Part shown: piece after piece, positions 47,302 through 60,829 of the stretch
Position numbering within the stretch: position 1 is the stretch's first letter
Layout: every line of letters begins with the position of its first letter
Source: Motacilla alba alba
Lineage: Eukaryota > Chordata > Aves > Passeriformes > Motacillidae
DNA length: 64,000 bases
Direction of reading: 5' to 3'
NCBI RefSeq assembly: GCF_015832195.1
Contig: NC_052016.1
Coordinates: 83,055,047-83,119,046 of the forward strand
Made by a program: the position numbers and the translations under genes
Notes under the pieces: model-generated
What the model was told of the DNA's origin: nothing
The model's database searches: none
What the model saw: only the letters and a program-made list of their open reading frames with translations

Positions 47302-47321
47302 TTTATTTATTTATTTATTTA
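47302..47321. repeat. (TTTA)5 microsatellite
   Basis: Five TTTA-type units preceded by a T run. It is short and probably stable. Confidence 0.85.
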
Positions 47322-50300
47322 GTAAAGTCAGTAAGTATTTCTATGAATCCACTCTGGTAAGCTATAACTATTCTGCTCTCCATCCAGGTCTCAGTGCAAA
47401 AACATCAAGATCAGAAGTTACACTGGGAGGTACATTTGTTGTCACATTCTACAGATGGGTTAAGGGCTGAATAGCCATTTCTATTTCACAATCATAGCAG
47501 TAGCCTATTCTTCAAGGTATTTTGACTGATACACCTTTTTGCAGCAGTGAAAACGGAATGCAAGTTTTTGGAGAAAACAAAAAGTGAGGTTGACAAATTT
47601 CACTGAGGCAAAAAGTATGCTATGGAGAAGCTAGTGGATTTTAATGTCAGTGTTCTGCAGTCAGATGATGTAAGAAGAGAATCTGAGAAAAAATGGTAGA
47701 TATGTAAAGAAATTGACCATTCACATTAGGAGTAAAAATGAATATGAACTTGTTTAATATGCGGTATAATTTCTGTAAACAAATAAAAAGCTAGTCCTCA
47801 CAGCTGAAAATTTATTACTATGTAAAATGACCATTTTATACATAAAATTCAAATGGAGACTTAAAACAGATCTGCTACTTGCCTTTCTACAGCACAGTGG
47901 GTACCTCAAAAATATCCCTTACAATGGTCTGGCATCTCTAAATATCATTACACTGTACCATTTTCTGTACAACATCTTCTGATCCACTGAAGTAAATCTG
48001 ATCATGACGAGGTCATGTGATGACAGGCCGTTAGGGGCAGCATACTAACAAAATTCTGGGGGGAAAGAAAATATTAAATTAGGACAAATTAATCTAAAAT
48101 ACTTATTGTGACCCAAAATAAGGGTCTTAACTCTTAACATATACAGTATCCTTCCCTCTTTTTATGGTATTAATTGGAAAATGGAATTTGAAACATGTCA
48201 GACTTATTGATTAAAATGTTTGAAATTAAATATTTTTATATGTTTCAAAATGCATAAGAACAGGTTTGGGTTAAGATTAGTCTTGAATTTAAGTGAGATT
48301 AGACTTTTACTAGAGTCACAGGTGGCACTGTGTGCAGCATTATTATCCCTGTATCCAAGATCTTCCAAAAGCCAAAGAAAGGGCAGGCACAGCACTGAAG
48401 TTTCATGCTCCAGTGTTGTTGCTCACAGTTTGTGCTGTGTTTCACCACTAGCTCTGTGGACAATCCAGCAATAGCCTGGTGCATTTGGGCATTGAATAAA
48501 ATTTCCAAAAGTGTTCCAGTGACTTGAAGCTTAATCTCTGAAAATTGAATGGGTTTTAGATTCCTAAATGACTTTGATTTAGAATCTTTTGAATGGTTTT
48601 GTAGGATTTCCATTGGGTATTTTCAAACATTTTCTCCCTTTTTTACTTCTCGTGCATCACCCTCTTGGTCCATGTAGACAGAAACATCACAGACAGGCCA
48701 TTAATAGCAATTTAGTAACAATTGCAGTGAGGGTGGAGCCTTGCAAGAGCTCAAGGACTAGAACTACAGTTTTGTATTATTGCATTTTGAAAGCTTTAAC
48801 CATTATCAGAAACAGAGAAAGATTTATGTGAGCCACTGTGACTCACAGAACCTGCTGTTCTGGTCTCACGAAGCATGGAGAAAAGTCTGTGTTTATTTCA
48901 TTTATGAAAAAATAAATATTTTTCGCATCATTTTTTTTAAATCTGCAGGAAATCATCAGGCTTCATTTACCAATTTTCTTTTTCTTTTTCATTATTATCT
49001 TCAGCAGAAAAAAAATTGTTGCTGACCATATTTATATCTATAGCTTTTGAATGACTTTTTTTAACTTCATCTTATATCTTCTTCATGATCATGGTCACTT
49101 AATTGCAAGGGAATGCAAATATGGCAGGAGATAATAGAAAAATAAAGAGTTAAGGCAAACATCATACTTGGTCTCTTGAATTTCATTTATGTTGGAAGGG
49201 AAACCTTCATAACAGAGGTGATGATCGGAGACCAGCTGAGGATGCTTTTTCCCTACATGACAGAGCTGGGAGGAGGAAAGTGACTGGATCATGACCTGTC
49301 CTCCTCGGGGTGCTGACTGTGTGAAATTAGAAGTCTCCCCTTGTTGGTTAATCCTTGAAGTAACTGTCATTGCTCAGAACAAAGTGGAATAGGTCAAAGC
49401 ACTGGTGACATGGAGAGGAGAGCTTTCACTGACTCCTGATTGACCTTTGGGCCTCACAACAGACGGAGGCTCAAGTCTGACCTGTAGCATTTCCATCTTT
49501 TGCTGTGTACCTATAATACAAGTTTGCTTTGTAAAAATAACATTTCCCTTAATGGACCAACCAAAGGGACATATTTGCCAGTGCCAGGGGCAGTGAACTT
49601 ATCTGCCTTTTTCTAGTTCTTTACTAATCTGTCTTTATGTAGTCAGGGCAGGCAGATCTTTTGAGATTTGCGGACTCATTTGAAGGAGCAGGTCAGCATG
49701 TCAGCAGCATCATTGCATCTCAAATTTGAAAATTTAGAAGAAATGCAGATAGAAATGTGCTAAAAGCAAATATGCAAAATGCAGTTTTGCACTGACTGAG
49801 AACTTGAAATGAAACGGGACTTTAACACAGAATGCTAGTTATTACTATTTTTACAGTGCATGCGATATGCCAGACTTCATTGTTCTCATGATTACAATCT
49901 CTGGTCCTGTAAAACAGAAAACAATTTCAGCTATTACTCAGTAAAAAAATGAAAGGAATGAAGTAAAAATAGGTAGGCAGAAGTGTAACAGTAAGGGACA
50001 TAAAGGAAACAAGGATGCATCCATCTGTATTTTTTCAAAAGCCTTAACTTCATATTGGAAGTCTTAAAAAAAGCAAGAAGTCCTAAAAAAAACATGACTT
50101 ATTTAAAAATAGCTGCCTTAGTGGCTCAATATTTCTGTGCATAAGCTCATTCATAAAACTGAATATCTAAAAAGACAGGTATCCCAGTTCTACACTTCTT
50201 ACATTGTAGGTGTGTGTAAATATGGTGCAGAGACCTACGTAATATATTACGTTTTCCTTGGTGTTTGTCCTCAAGTGGGAATGTAAGTGCTGCCATGGGA

Positions 50301-50816
50301 GGGCTGCATGATCTGTTTCTTCTGGTTTGGTGTCAGCTGAAGCTGTCTGGTACACTTATAACAAAAGGTTATTTAGCTGAGCTGACAGCATTATGCTCCC
50401 AGTTCCAGAGTTTATATTCCAGCTGAAGAGTCCCTGTGGTCAGTGGCAAGCTGAATATGAGTCAGCAGTGCCCTGGTTGCCAGAAGGACCTGAACAATTC
50501 CTGGTATATCTCACCAGAATGATTTCACTAAAGCCATGAACCTTTGCATGCTATCCTGAGCATGCTGTGGGTTTTTATGTATCACATCATCTTTCTCCTC
50601 TTCTGTTATTTCTTTTGCTGACAAAATGTATTTACTTTTCAGCTGGGTAGTAAGGTGACTTGTGTTTGATATTAAACTGTAATAAAAGCATGTGAGAAAT
50701 GAGTCAGAATGGGAGATCAGGTGAGTTGAGCATCCCAATATTCTGATTTGTTTAAATCTACATGTGTCTGGAAAGAGCAAGAATTATCATTTTCAGTCAA
50801 TAATGACCTTGTTTGA

Positions 50817-51377
50817 GTGACCTTTAAGACAAACTGGTGCATTTCTGAAAGCACCATTTCCATCTCTCTGCCTCTTCCTCTTTGTTTTCTTTTCTTTCTG
50901 TCTATTTTTTTAATTGACATCTCACAGCAAAAAGTGACTGAAAACTGTTCAGAAACTTCCCAGTGCAAGAGATCCATAAAATCCAGACAGCTGCAGGTGA
51001 CACCAAATCAGAGGGAACAGCTCATGCAGCACTTGCCTGGTAGCACCAATGTTCCCTCAAGAGAACAAACACCAATATTTCCCCAAAACCCCCAGGAAAG
51101 GTGCATGACGTGGAACCAGGCACCACTGGCAATCGCCTGCTGGTGCCCAGAGTCAGGACCTGTCACAGACATGCCTCTTTTGCCCTCGCACTGCACAAGC
51201 ACCACTGTGGGGCATGAGTGCTGGCTACTAGGAGCTGCCTCAGGCAGCCCAAACCTTCTCCCTACAGCCAGGGCTGGCCTCCTGGGTGTTAAGTTTTGCA
51301 AAGAAGCAGCTGTTTCCCTTACCATGCTTGAGCTTGGTCCAGCAGGTAGAGCTAAGCTTCTTGATTTAAGTGTGTGA
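50817..51377 (+). other. Longest open frame in the window (186 codons), not supported as a gene
   Basis: This frame is longer than any other here and lies in a patch noticeably richer in G and C (about 50990-51370) than its surroundings. The predicted product starts with a hydrophobic S/L/F-rich stretch (about residues 18-40, IS-LPLPLC-FLFFLS-IFLIDIS) and continues with a Gln/Pro/Ser- and then Gly/Ala/Leu-rich sequence. I recognise no domain, and the minus strand is also open for 105 codons over the same DNA, as GC-richer DNA makes stop codons rarer. The start has no special context. It could be an unrecognised repeat, an exon fragment or chance. A segment at 50928-50996 within it has exon-like borders and is reported as a finding. 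Confidence 0.15.
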
Positions 51378-52856
51378 AGTTGCAGAATTTTCTTCTCTTC
51401 TTGGGGGCCAGACCATTCGGGTGCTTTGCAAAGGTCTAGAAATGCCTTTTTTTCCTTGTAATTTTTTGGGGAGGTTATAAACTAAGGAAGTAGACTAAGG
51501 AAGTTGATTATGACAAAATATTGTTTCAGTGAGACTGACTGCAGAAATAGGCTCAGAATAAGGGAGCCAGGATGTGGCCATCTGGTGTTATGGCTGGTGA
51601 AACGTGCTCATGCTGTTGGAGAGGTGTAAACAGCTTGAACAAGTGTCACGTTTTGAAAGCAGCATTTCAAAAGGTTTGTCAAGTGGAGGGAACAAATTTG
51701 GATTTCATTTGACATTAATATAGAGGTAACAAAGATCTGGAAAAAGAATAAGCTGCATACTCCAGGATAAAAGTTCTGACCTTTCACATCTGGAACCTCT
51801 TTAAAGGGGACACAGTCTGCTGTCACACGAAGTTAGGTAAGATAATGGGAAAAAATGCTTTGGAAGTTTTTCATCAAAATGCCTCATCCATATACAAGTA
51901 ATCTTCTATGTTGGACAGTGTCACCTGACCTTGTTATATCTTATTCATTCCTAATTAGAAATGAGGCATCCAGATGTGAAAGGTCATTATACTAGTTTCT
52001 ATGACACCTATCATGGCATATTTCTGTCACCTAGATTTTTATTAGAAATGCACTGAACAAGCCCAGCACTCTCTGCCATATGTTTATTGCCATGTTCAAG
52101 GACCCGCAGGTAAAAAGAATATTTTGTCTACCCAGATGGTTATTGCCACATTTGGTTTTAAACTTCCACAGCATCTCATAGTGCTAATTGGTTCACACCC
52201 TGGTGCCAGTTTACAGAGATGTTATTTTTGGTAATAACACCATTGACAGCAACTCCTCTGCAAGAAACATCTCTTTAAGGAGTAAAAGAAAAAAATTAGG
52301 GACTTTCCCAGCCAAAAGCATCTTTTTTTTCTTTTTTTTTTTTTAAATGCTGATTCATATGAAGTGTATTTTAAGTGTACCCTCATTTAAGACTATGAAT
52401 TGTAGGGTTTGGTTTTTCCTTTTTTTTTCCCCTGTGATAGCTTTTTGAAAAGTCATTTCATCCATGTTTATTGAAGTGCTCAAAAGACATAAAGCAATAC
52501 AATTACTAAAAGCCTACTTTTAAAAAAGTGTATTTGTCTTTACACAAGAGCATTTATGTTTCTTTAAAAACCTTCATTTTTAATGTCAGCATATATGAAA
52601 TGTCTGGTAGTCATCAATATTTTTTTGTTGTGTTTTGTTTTGTTTTGTTTTCAGTTATGGAAGGTGACTTCTGATATCCCATTTAGCCTGAAGAGGTTCT
52701 TATTGGCAACTGATACCATTAAAATCAGTTGCACCACTTGCTAAAAAAGGCACCATTCCACCTGCATCCAGGGTAACAGAATCTGGCTCAGAATGGATAC
52801 TGTCAAAATTCATTGATTTTGCTTTTTTTCTCAAACCCTCTTGAATACCCCAAAAC
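51378..52856. other. Unannotated non-coding DNA
   Basis: No supported gene. It holds a 13-bp tandem duplication ACTAAGGAAGT(A/T)(G) at about 51480-51507, T-rich tracts at 52321-52344 and 52418-52430, and a short (TTTTG)4 run at about 52631-52651. Confidence 0.6.
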
Positions 52857-52885
52857 AAAAAAAAAAAAAAAAAAAAAAAAAAAAA
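52857..52885. repeat. A29 homopolymer
   Basis: The longest homopolymer in the window, preceded by CCCCAAAAC. No retroposon body is recognisable on either side. Confidence 0.92.
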
Positions 52886-55800
52886 CAGAGGCTTTTCAAA
52901 GTTGAGCATCAATACACATCAGCAACTCAGCAAATTACTTATCCAATGTTAATATTAGGGTGTTTTATTATGTTCTCCCTTTTCCTTAAAAGAAAGATAA
53001 CCTCCATTATCTGTAGGATTAGCATATATCCATCTATTTTTTCCAAAGTAATAGAATATGATTGGTGACCAAATTTTCAGGTAATTTTCAAATATGTCTG
53101 CTTCATTTTCTCAGGGTTTCAGTATGGGATAAAATTATGGTGCATATCAATCCTTATTACAGTACAGCAGAGAGTCTTGGCTCAGACATCCAGGCTCTTG
53201 CTGTGATAGAGTTTATATGTTACATGAATCATGTATGGCAACAGAAGCCTAAATGAGACTGAAACAGGTTTTGTTCAGACAGAATGTTCACAATGTCTAC
53301 CCCAGTAGTTTAGCAAGTCCACTGCTGAGTAGTATAAATGATGACGTTGCCCTTTTTGCAGCTCAGTCAAATCCAAGCAGATTTTTCCAAAGATAGCCAC
53401 AGATATTTTTCTAATCTCTTCCAAATTTCAGATACTATATGCAAGCAGTAGAAGTATATAAAAGACTGCTTTTGAGGGTCTTTAAATCCAGAAATTTGTT
53501 TACAGTGCCAAGGGTTGGCTACTCTCAACAGGAAGTCATTTGACTGAATCAGTGATAGGGATGTCACCAACAGATATTTGTGATATTAAGAGTCAGAGAA
53601 TGCACCAAAGAAAAATTTCTTCTAGGTTTTTCTTTCCAAACCAATGTACAGCACAGTAAGTTGACAGAACTTGTATGGGTGTGCAACTAAATGAACCCAT
53701 ATACATGAAAACCAAGGGGAAAAGGTGGTACAAATCTTAAGGTAATAATTTAAAAATAAAACCAGGTGTGATGATAAAGCAGAAACTCTCCAGCATTGGA
53801 AATGCCACACAACCTTAGCTTAATGACTGTAATATGGAAAATCAACAATTTCTTACCCATATGAATTGAAATTTTAAAATATAAAAACTTATGCATATAT
53901 TTTGTTGTTAACTACAAGAGTTGCTCAGCTGTAGGTGAAACCTTGTGGTTTTTCAGTATTTGCAGTCTTCAGGACCATCTTTTAAGAAAAACTGAACATT
54001 GAACTTCAATTTTACTTACCACAGATAAAGCTTGGTCTGAAGGAGTGATTTAACTGAACAGAAGTTTTATTAGCTCTTCAAATAATGAAAATTTTCAGGA
54101 ACATTATGCTATGTAGATAGTCTTTGAGAAATCACATTTTACTACAAATGTGAAAGGTAGTTATTTCTCTGAGCACACACCATTAGCATTAGTGTAATTT
54201 CCAAATTTGAGGATTTTTCAAATTTCTTGGTGTTTATTTTAAACTATTCATGTATTTTTAATAAAACCTGTTTAAGAAATCTCTCTGATGTCTGAAGAAC
54301 TCCTGTACAAATTTTGAGTTATTGACTACAGCAGCTTCGGGGTTTTTTTCAAATTTATTTTCAAACATCAGTTGGGTTTTCTAAGGACATCAAAATGTTG
54401 ATCATTCTGACTGAAGTTTTCTTTTGCATTTCCTATTTCCCTTGGTTTTAGGGAGAAAAAAAACATAAAAGGAAATGTGGCTTGAATTTTTATATGACAT
54501 AGTGGTGCCATAAGTATCACAATTTGTGGAGACTGACATAGTACTTCTGAGTAGTCAGTGGGTTATTATCACAGGTCAATTTTTTTGTGGGTAGGATGTG
54601 GGTCAGAAGGTTGTTATTTAATATTAAAAATTAAAGGGGAGAGGAATTACTGTCTCATTTATTAGCTTGGAGATTGTGAAACAGATTATGAAGAAAAAAA
54701 AAGGCTTTTTTTTTTTTTTCTGTTAGTAAATGCATCATCTATGTAGCAGGTATTTCCTGTGGTGTGGATCAGTTTGGTCTAAGATCAGAAGCACAAGACA
54801 GAATGAAGTCAGTATTTTTCCAAGATATATGGCAGCCTGGATTCACTTAAAAAGGAAAATTTTAGTTCTCCTTCTTTTCTAGCTCCATTCATCTTCACTT
54901 AAAAGAATGTTGTGTTAGTACTGGACCTGGAACACAGTCAAAATACTGGATTTAGAGGCAAACAGGAATACTAGATCTCCATGTCACCAAATATGTGACT
55001 TGAGCCAGAAGAAAATATTTCCTTTAAAACAAGTTTAGCAGCCTCTAAATTATCATGTTCTGTATAAAATGTACATGTGTACATTTCCTCCCAGACTTGA
55101 AAGCTGAGACATAAGAAATAACTTGCTGGCTTTCCCATCACCCACCTCCTCAGCAGCATTATAACAATCAGGGTAAGACTGCTTATGTCAAATGGCACAA
55201 GATTCACCATCATCTAACTTTACAAAGTTTGTAAGGCTGTATCTGGAGACCATTTACAGAAATTGGCACTGTAAATCACACTCCTTCCTTTTTTAGGCTC
55301 CTTGCCATCAGAAAATAATTATTTTGCTTGGGTTTTCCATGAAGAGTGAGCAGTTCTCAACACCCTAGAAAAATGTGCAGCTGTAGAGCATGTGCAGGAT
55401 TTTCTGCCTCAGTCTAGATGAATTAATCTTTTGTTTCAGTATATTCTGCTTAGAGATTCTTGTAAAGCTCTGTCCAGAAATTGTACAGAATGCCATTTTT
55501 GTGACATTTTTCCAGAAACAAGTTCTACAGTGATAGAAATGCTAAAACTAAAGGTGATTAAAATCCTTTCAGTTTTCTATAGATGGGACTAGTACAAAAT
55601 ATTTGGTGAAGGTGAACAAGAAGCTATTTAATGTTAAGAGACATATCAGCATCTCTGGGCTTTTCATGGTTAGTCATCATTAAATTGTGTTATACATGGT
55701 CATATTTTAACTCCAACTGGAAAATGAGACAGCTTTCCTAACTTGCTCCATAGCCCCTAGTCAGCTAGCCTAAAAGTGCTGGGTTTGTGTTTCTAAATCC

Positions 55801-55974
55801 TTTCCCATCAAATCTCTACCAACCTGAAATAAAAAAAAAAAAAGATTGAAATACATAAATACATTATAGGAAACTTAGTATGTTCAACAGGTCTGCAGCT
55901 GCTCTCTTTGAAAACATTAGCATATGACATAATGCACCTCCTTTGACTCGAGATTTAGCCAAGTTCCTGGTTAA

Positions 55975-56004
55975 AGGTGGTATCAGGTGGCACTGATACC
56001 ACCT
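55975..56004. repeat. Perfect 12-bp-stem hairpin, GTGGCA loop
   Basis: AGGTGGTATCAG (55975-55986) and CTGATACCACCT (55993-56004) are exact reverse complements separated by GTGGCA. This is the longest and most GC-balanced perfect stem I found. A third partial copy, AGGTGGCAG, lies just downstream (about 56006-56014). The stem does not extend further, so it is too short for a microRNA precursor. Confidence 0.85.
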
Positions 56005-59000
56005 GAGGTGGCAGAACTGCAGGTATAGGATACTGCAGTCTGGCAAACAGATGAGAAAATAGAATACAGAAATTGTTACAGGAGTGGAAGGAACATATGT
56101 TGTAAAATCTTGGCAAATTTTCTTTTCTGGTTGCAAACTGTGTAGTAGTCACAGTAGCCATAGTTTTTTGTCCAGGTTTAAACATTGAAAGACAAGGTGG
56201 GGCGGGAAGGAAGGTGAGGAAAGGTTTCTCTTCTCTCATTGCACAAATGATATTTCATCTCTCTTTGTAAATACAGTTGCCAAGTATTTCAGATCATTTT
56301 AGAAGTAGATCAAAGAAATTGACCAGCATTTGTTTCATTAGATCCTTATTATCGTTACTAATTGGAAGTCAGGTGAAGAAATTGTATTTTAGTAGCAATC
56401 ACTCACACTGGTTCATTTTTGATTAAAAGATGTGTTTGTTGAAATTTATCTACTGATACATAAAAATTTACCAGTGTAGGTTCATTTTTCTCTGTTCCCA
56501 AATATAATAACTTTATTACCATGTTGGAAGTTGGAAATGGATGAGGAAGCAAGGAACAGACCCATTTTTTACCATGGACCAGAACTTCCTGTTGTTCATC
56601 TTCACAGCATAGAAACTCGGTATCACTGGCCAAAGTTAGAAGTGTTAAATATATAAAGAAATACCATCTAGTTAATGTTCAGCAATTTTCCCATGGTATA
56701 TCCTTCTCCTTTTTACATTTGAAACTGTGTATCACTATCCATTATTTAACGGATTTGTCTCCTATCTCCAGAATTTGAAATATTGAGCTTTTGAGCTGAT
56801 ACACAGCAAACTTGAAGATTTGCAATATTTATCTAGCACTTTGTAATATCTTGGAGTTACATTTCAAATATTTGACAAATACTTCTGTAAAATGGTAGAT
56901 GCTATGGAACTTGGGCCAAGACTTTAAGGAATAACAATCTTTGACACACTTTATGGGTTATTAGTCCTAGTTATATTCCTATCCCATCAGTTTTGATTTA
57001 GGACTTCATTAAATATTAAACTGAATGAATTTGATTTTAAATTTCTACCTGGTTTAAGTAATAACTGGACCTCATTTTTCTTTCTGTGTTTAAATTAGCT
57101 GATACACTTTTTATATGCAAATAAATGTCTTTGCAAATGAATGTTTTCTGAAATTCTATGAGTCAGTATTAAAGCCAGCATTAGGATCCTAAAGAGGCTG
57201 TGGCAATCTTAATTAGTTTTATGGACTGAATCCAATTATTCTTTATTGGAAACCATGCTGTGTAATTCCAGTGCTTGCTCTTGGTAAAGAATTTACTTCA
57301 ACTATTAAAAAAAAAGTAAGTACTTGCAAGAGGTTATCAAAATATTCTTTCTGTAACTGGAGAGCTGTTTGCGTGAATGTGATGCCTGCCATTTTGACAG
57401 AATGCCAGCGACCTCCAGGACTGAAAACCATGAACTGTCACAGTTTGAGAGGAAGAGCCAGGGTTATAACACGGAGGACAGTCATGCCTTGTGTCTCATG
57501 CAGACCAGCCTGCTGCGGCAGTGCACACTCTGCAGTGGGTCACCTTTTTAGCTATTCAATAAGTGCTTTCTCAGCATTTAGGACCTACTGCTCATGTAAT
57601 TCCAGGTGATCTCCCACTCAAGAGACCTCCTGATGGCCAGCACTAGGGGCTGAGGCACAGATCTCCAAAGTTAGTAGCGCAGGTCATTCACTGCTCTCAG
57701 ATGTAAAACATGCTGAGAATAGGAAGGGGTGAGGATTTGTATGAGCTCCTGCCATCTGTGGAAGAGCATCAACTCCTGTCATCTGCTGCGTAGCAAAACC
57801 AGTGGTTTATATTGAAGTTTTCAGTTCTAATGAAGAAGGTATGACTGCCAGCAATTTGACAGGGACCTGATCAGCTATGTTGTCCCTGAGTAGTGAGAAT
57901 TCAATCTTTCGCTATTCAAATACTAATTTTAAAAAAGTTTTCCACTGATTATAGTGATAATAAATTCACTATATCTCTTTTCCTTATGGGGCTGAATGTC
58001 TTAACATTTAATTACTGTTAACAAGACCTTTATGGGAAGAATAGAAAATTTCATGCACTGTAATAGCATTAGCATATTAAATGTAACCATCAGGTGGCCC
58101 TCTTAAGATTACTGCTTCTGATTGAAGCCTATTCAGTTTTTCTTCATTGTCATTTAAACTTCATTAAGTATAGAAATTGATTTTTTTACTCCTTTCCATG
58201 GCAGCCTTGCAGTTGAAGTTGTGTAAGCTGACAATTCCTTTGGTTTGATCAATAGAAATTTAATCTGATTACATCCTGATTTGGAATGGTCTGAAGTTGG
58301 ATTTTTCAAAGACGAAATAAGAATAGAAATGGTTGTTCTATATGGAAACAAACAAAGTAGAAACTATTAGATTTTTTTTTTTCTTTCAAGATATTCATAG
58401 AATTTGTTTATAGAATTTTGCCCTTAGCTGTACCATGTTTAATATTACTTAACTTTTCTTATAATCTGATTCTGTTTTGGAAGGGCAACCCTGATTAGGA
58501 AAAGGAAGAAAATTTTTTAAAAGTCATTCTAAAGGTCATAAAGCATGATGAAAGTTGAAGTCCTACAGAATCAAATTTTCTGTTACTAAGAAAACATATT
58601 TCAACCTTCCTGCAACCTTCCAGTAGTGAATTTCACTGCTTCTGTGGTTAAAATAGAAAAAAATAGGATGAGAAATTGTTTCTTTAAAAACAGCATGTAA
58701 TATTCTCCATGTGGCACTACTGTCAAGAAGCTTCTGACCCTTGGAAGAAGAGAACAAAATATCAATAACACTGACCTTTATAACTAGAGGTTACTTCTCT
58801 GTTCTTCTGCCACTAATTAATATCAACATCTAAACATTACTTTGCATTGTTTTAATTGGCAGTTCTAGTAGGATTAGCACAAAAAGCAGGTGCTATTGTC
58901 ATGCCTAACTGCTTTGCTATTATTTCTGCAAGTCTCTCTCTGTTTTGCTTTGCCAAACAACAACATGCAGGTTTCCTCATCCTGCAATGCAAGCCCAGCA

Positions 59001-60227
59001 ACTCGCATTTCAGGTGGCAGAACACATTCCAGTTTAGAGCAATGAAAAATGTACACATTTTTTATGTCTGATTTGATTTTCACAGCTCATTATGTTCCTT
59101 AAGGAAGCAGTGAATGATTTGCTTTCGGGAGATGGCAGCTTTGGAGCACAAGGCCATGTTTGTATCGGGGAAGAATTCATACGGGGCAGTGATGATGTAC
59201 CAGCCTGCAAAAGTGTTGTGTGCACAGGCAAAAGGTCTTGGTTTCAGTGTCACAGAAAGAAAGCCCAGGCTGCTGCAACAAGTTTTAATATTTGATAAAA
59301 ATAAAGCTTCCTTTTCTTGCCTTCAGTTTTAATTTTTGGTTATTTAGCTTGGTTCAGTTAGGGTTTGGTTTGGAGTTTTTTTCGCAAAGAAGCCTTTTCT
59401 TTCTGCAGTTCAATCTGACTTTGCCATTTATAGCTTTGTACTGTAGGGAAGCAACATTTTTTATCCAAATGTATATATTTTATTTTGCAGAGAGCAGCAG
59501 CCAATTATTTTTTCCTTGTGATTCTTATTTAAACTTTTTCAGTTGTGTCAGTTTGAGTAAAAGAGCAAAGACTTTGATGGATAAAACAAGTTATCTTAAT
59601 TGCATAGCTACTGTTCTATTCCAATAAAATATGGCTAAATAAGAGGGAAACAAAGATTGCCACGAAAACACTGATTTCTTTGATGTGGGAAAGGTAGTGA
59701 TTGTTATTATCTAGTTATTTTACATGACATGCCATCAAAACATAGTTATTTCCCTTTGTACATGCTGGTGCGTGTGGCTTCCAGGGCATTCATGAACATC
59801 AAACAGACCTTTTCCAATATTTTCCAATATTCCAAACTCCCACAGCTTTGGCATGGACACCATGGTGGATGAGGCATTTCACATTTTCATCATCATCGCT
59901 TAACTTGGTGAAAGTGAAATTATTCATCTGAAAGTAACAATTTGGATTCTTTTTGCCTAAGCTAAGGGAATTAATCATAACAGTGATATGATCCACTGGC
60001 CTGTGGTCCAATAGCCTATCTTGGAAATACCCAAAGTCATTGGGAATTCATTTTGTCTCTTTTTTCATCATAGGTAGTGAGTAAAATGCAGTCAGGTGCT
60101 TTTGTCTGCAAACAAAATGCACACAAATACCCTCACAACAACAGCAAAGGAAAAAATGTCCCAAAATGCTGCTGTCTGCTTAAAAAAAAAAAAGTGAAAT
60201 TTGCTTCCCCTCTTTAGGGTAAAGGAG

Positions 60228-60283
60228 GAAGGAAAGGAGGAATTTGACTAAAGGAAAGTAGAAGGAATGGAGGAATTTGACTA
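60228..60283 (+). repeat. Direct repeat, two 23-nt copies 33 bp apart
   Basis: The purine-rich unit at 60228-60250 recurs at 60261-60283 with one mismatch (22 of 23). It ends in GAATTTGACTA both times. This is consistent with a small local duplication followed by one substitution. Confidence 0.85.
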
Positions 60284-60799
60284 TAGAGATCATTCTGGAA
60301 ACTTCCTTATCTCTGAGCTTCTAAAATGAGGCTTCCAATAAATTTTGCTAGTAGAAACTATATATAATGGGTGGTTAATAGTTCAAGGGACATGAAAACC
60401 ACCATCATAATATTGTGTTCTCCCGAAAGAGCACAGGAAAAAGGATGAGCAAATTCAGGTAAAATCATTCATGTTTCAGAGGACACTATTATGATAATCA
60501 AGTCACTTCTATTACAAAAGTTTCTCTGAGACAGAGTTAACACTTAGTGAAATGTGTAGGTGTCTTAGCCTGGGGGAAAGGCTGAGAAATAATTAGAGCT
60601 AGTAGAAAGATATTGAAAACATAGTCAAAAAGTCATTTTTTTAAGGGTTCATAAGGAAAATGAGCAATAACACAAACAAATAAATCAAATTCCCTGGCAA
60701 AAAATGTTGAAATTAAAGTTGTTTGGGGAACAATAAAATGATATAAAATAATATTTATTTTTAAAAAATGAACCAGCTAAATGAACATGAGTTTACTCA

Positions 60800-60829
60800 C
60801 TATGTTAGACAGAAATGTCTAACGTATAG
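60800..60829. repeat. Hairpin with GAAA tetraloop
   Basis: GTTAGACA (60804-60811) and TGTCTAAC (60816-60823) pair perfectly around GAAA, a GNRA-class loop. A further CTAT/ATAG pairing (60800-60803 with 60826-60829) is possible across a 2-nt bulge. It would form a stable small RNA hairpin if transcribed; there is no evidence that it is. Confidence 0.75.

Larger units (their letters stand above)
45672..50816. other. Unannotated AT-rich non-coding DNA
   Basis: No supported gene or recognisable mobile element. It contains a 26-nt T run (46128-46153) and a short (TTTA)n at 47302-47321. Open frames reach only 104 codons and are unrecognisable. Confidence 0.6.

Noticed and set aside
54935..55015. 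Possible second MIR-like SINE core ('tatgtgacttgagcc')
   Set aside because: The match is limited to a few scattered blocks with poor spacing.
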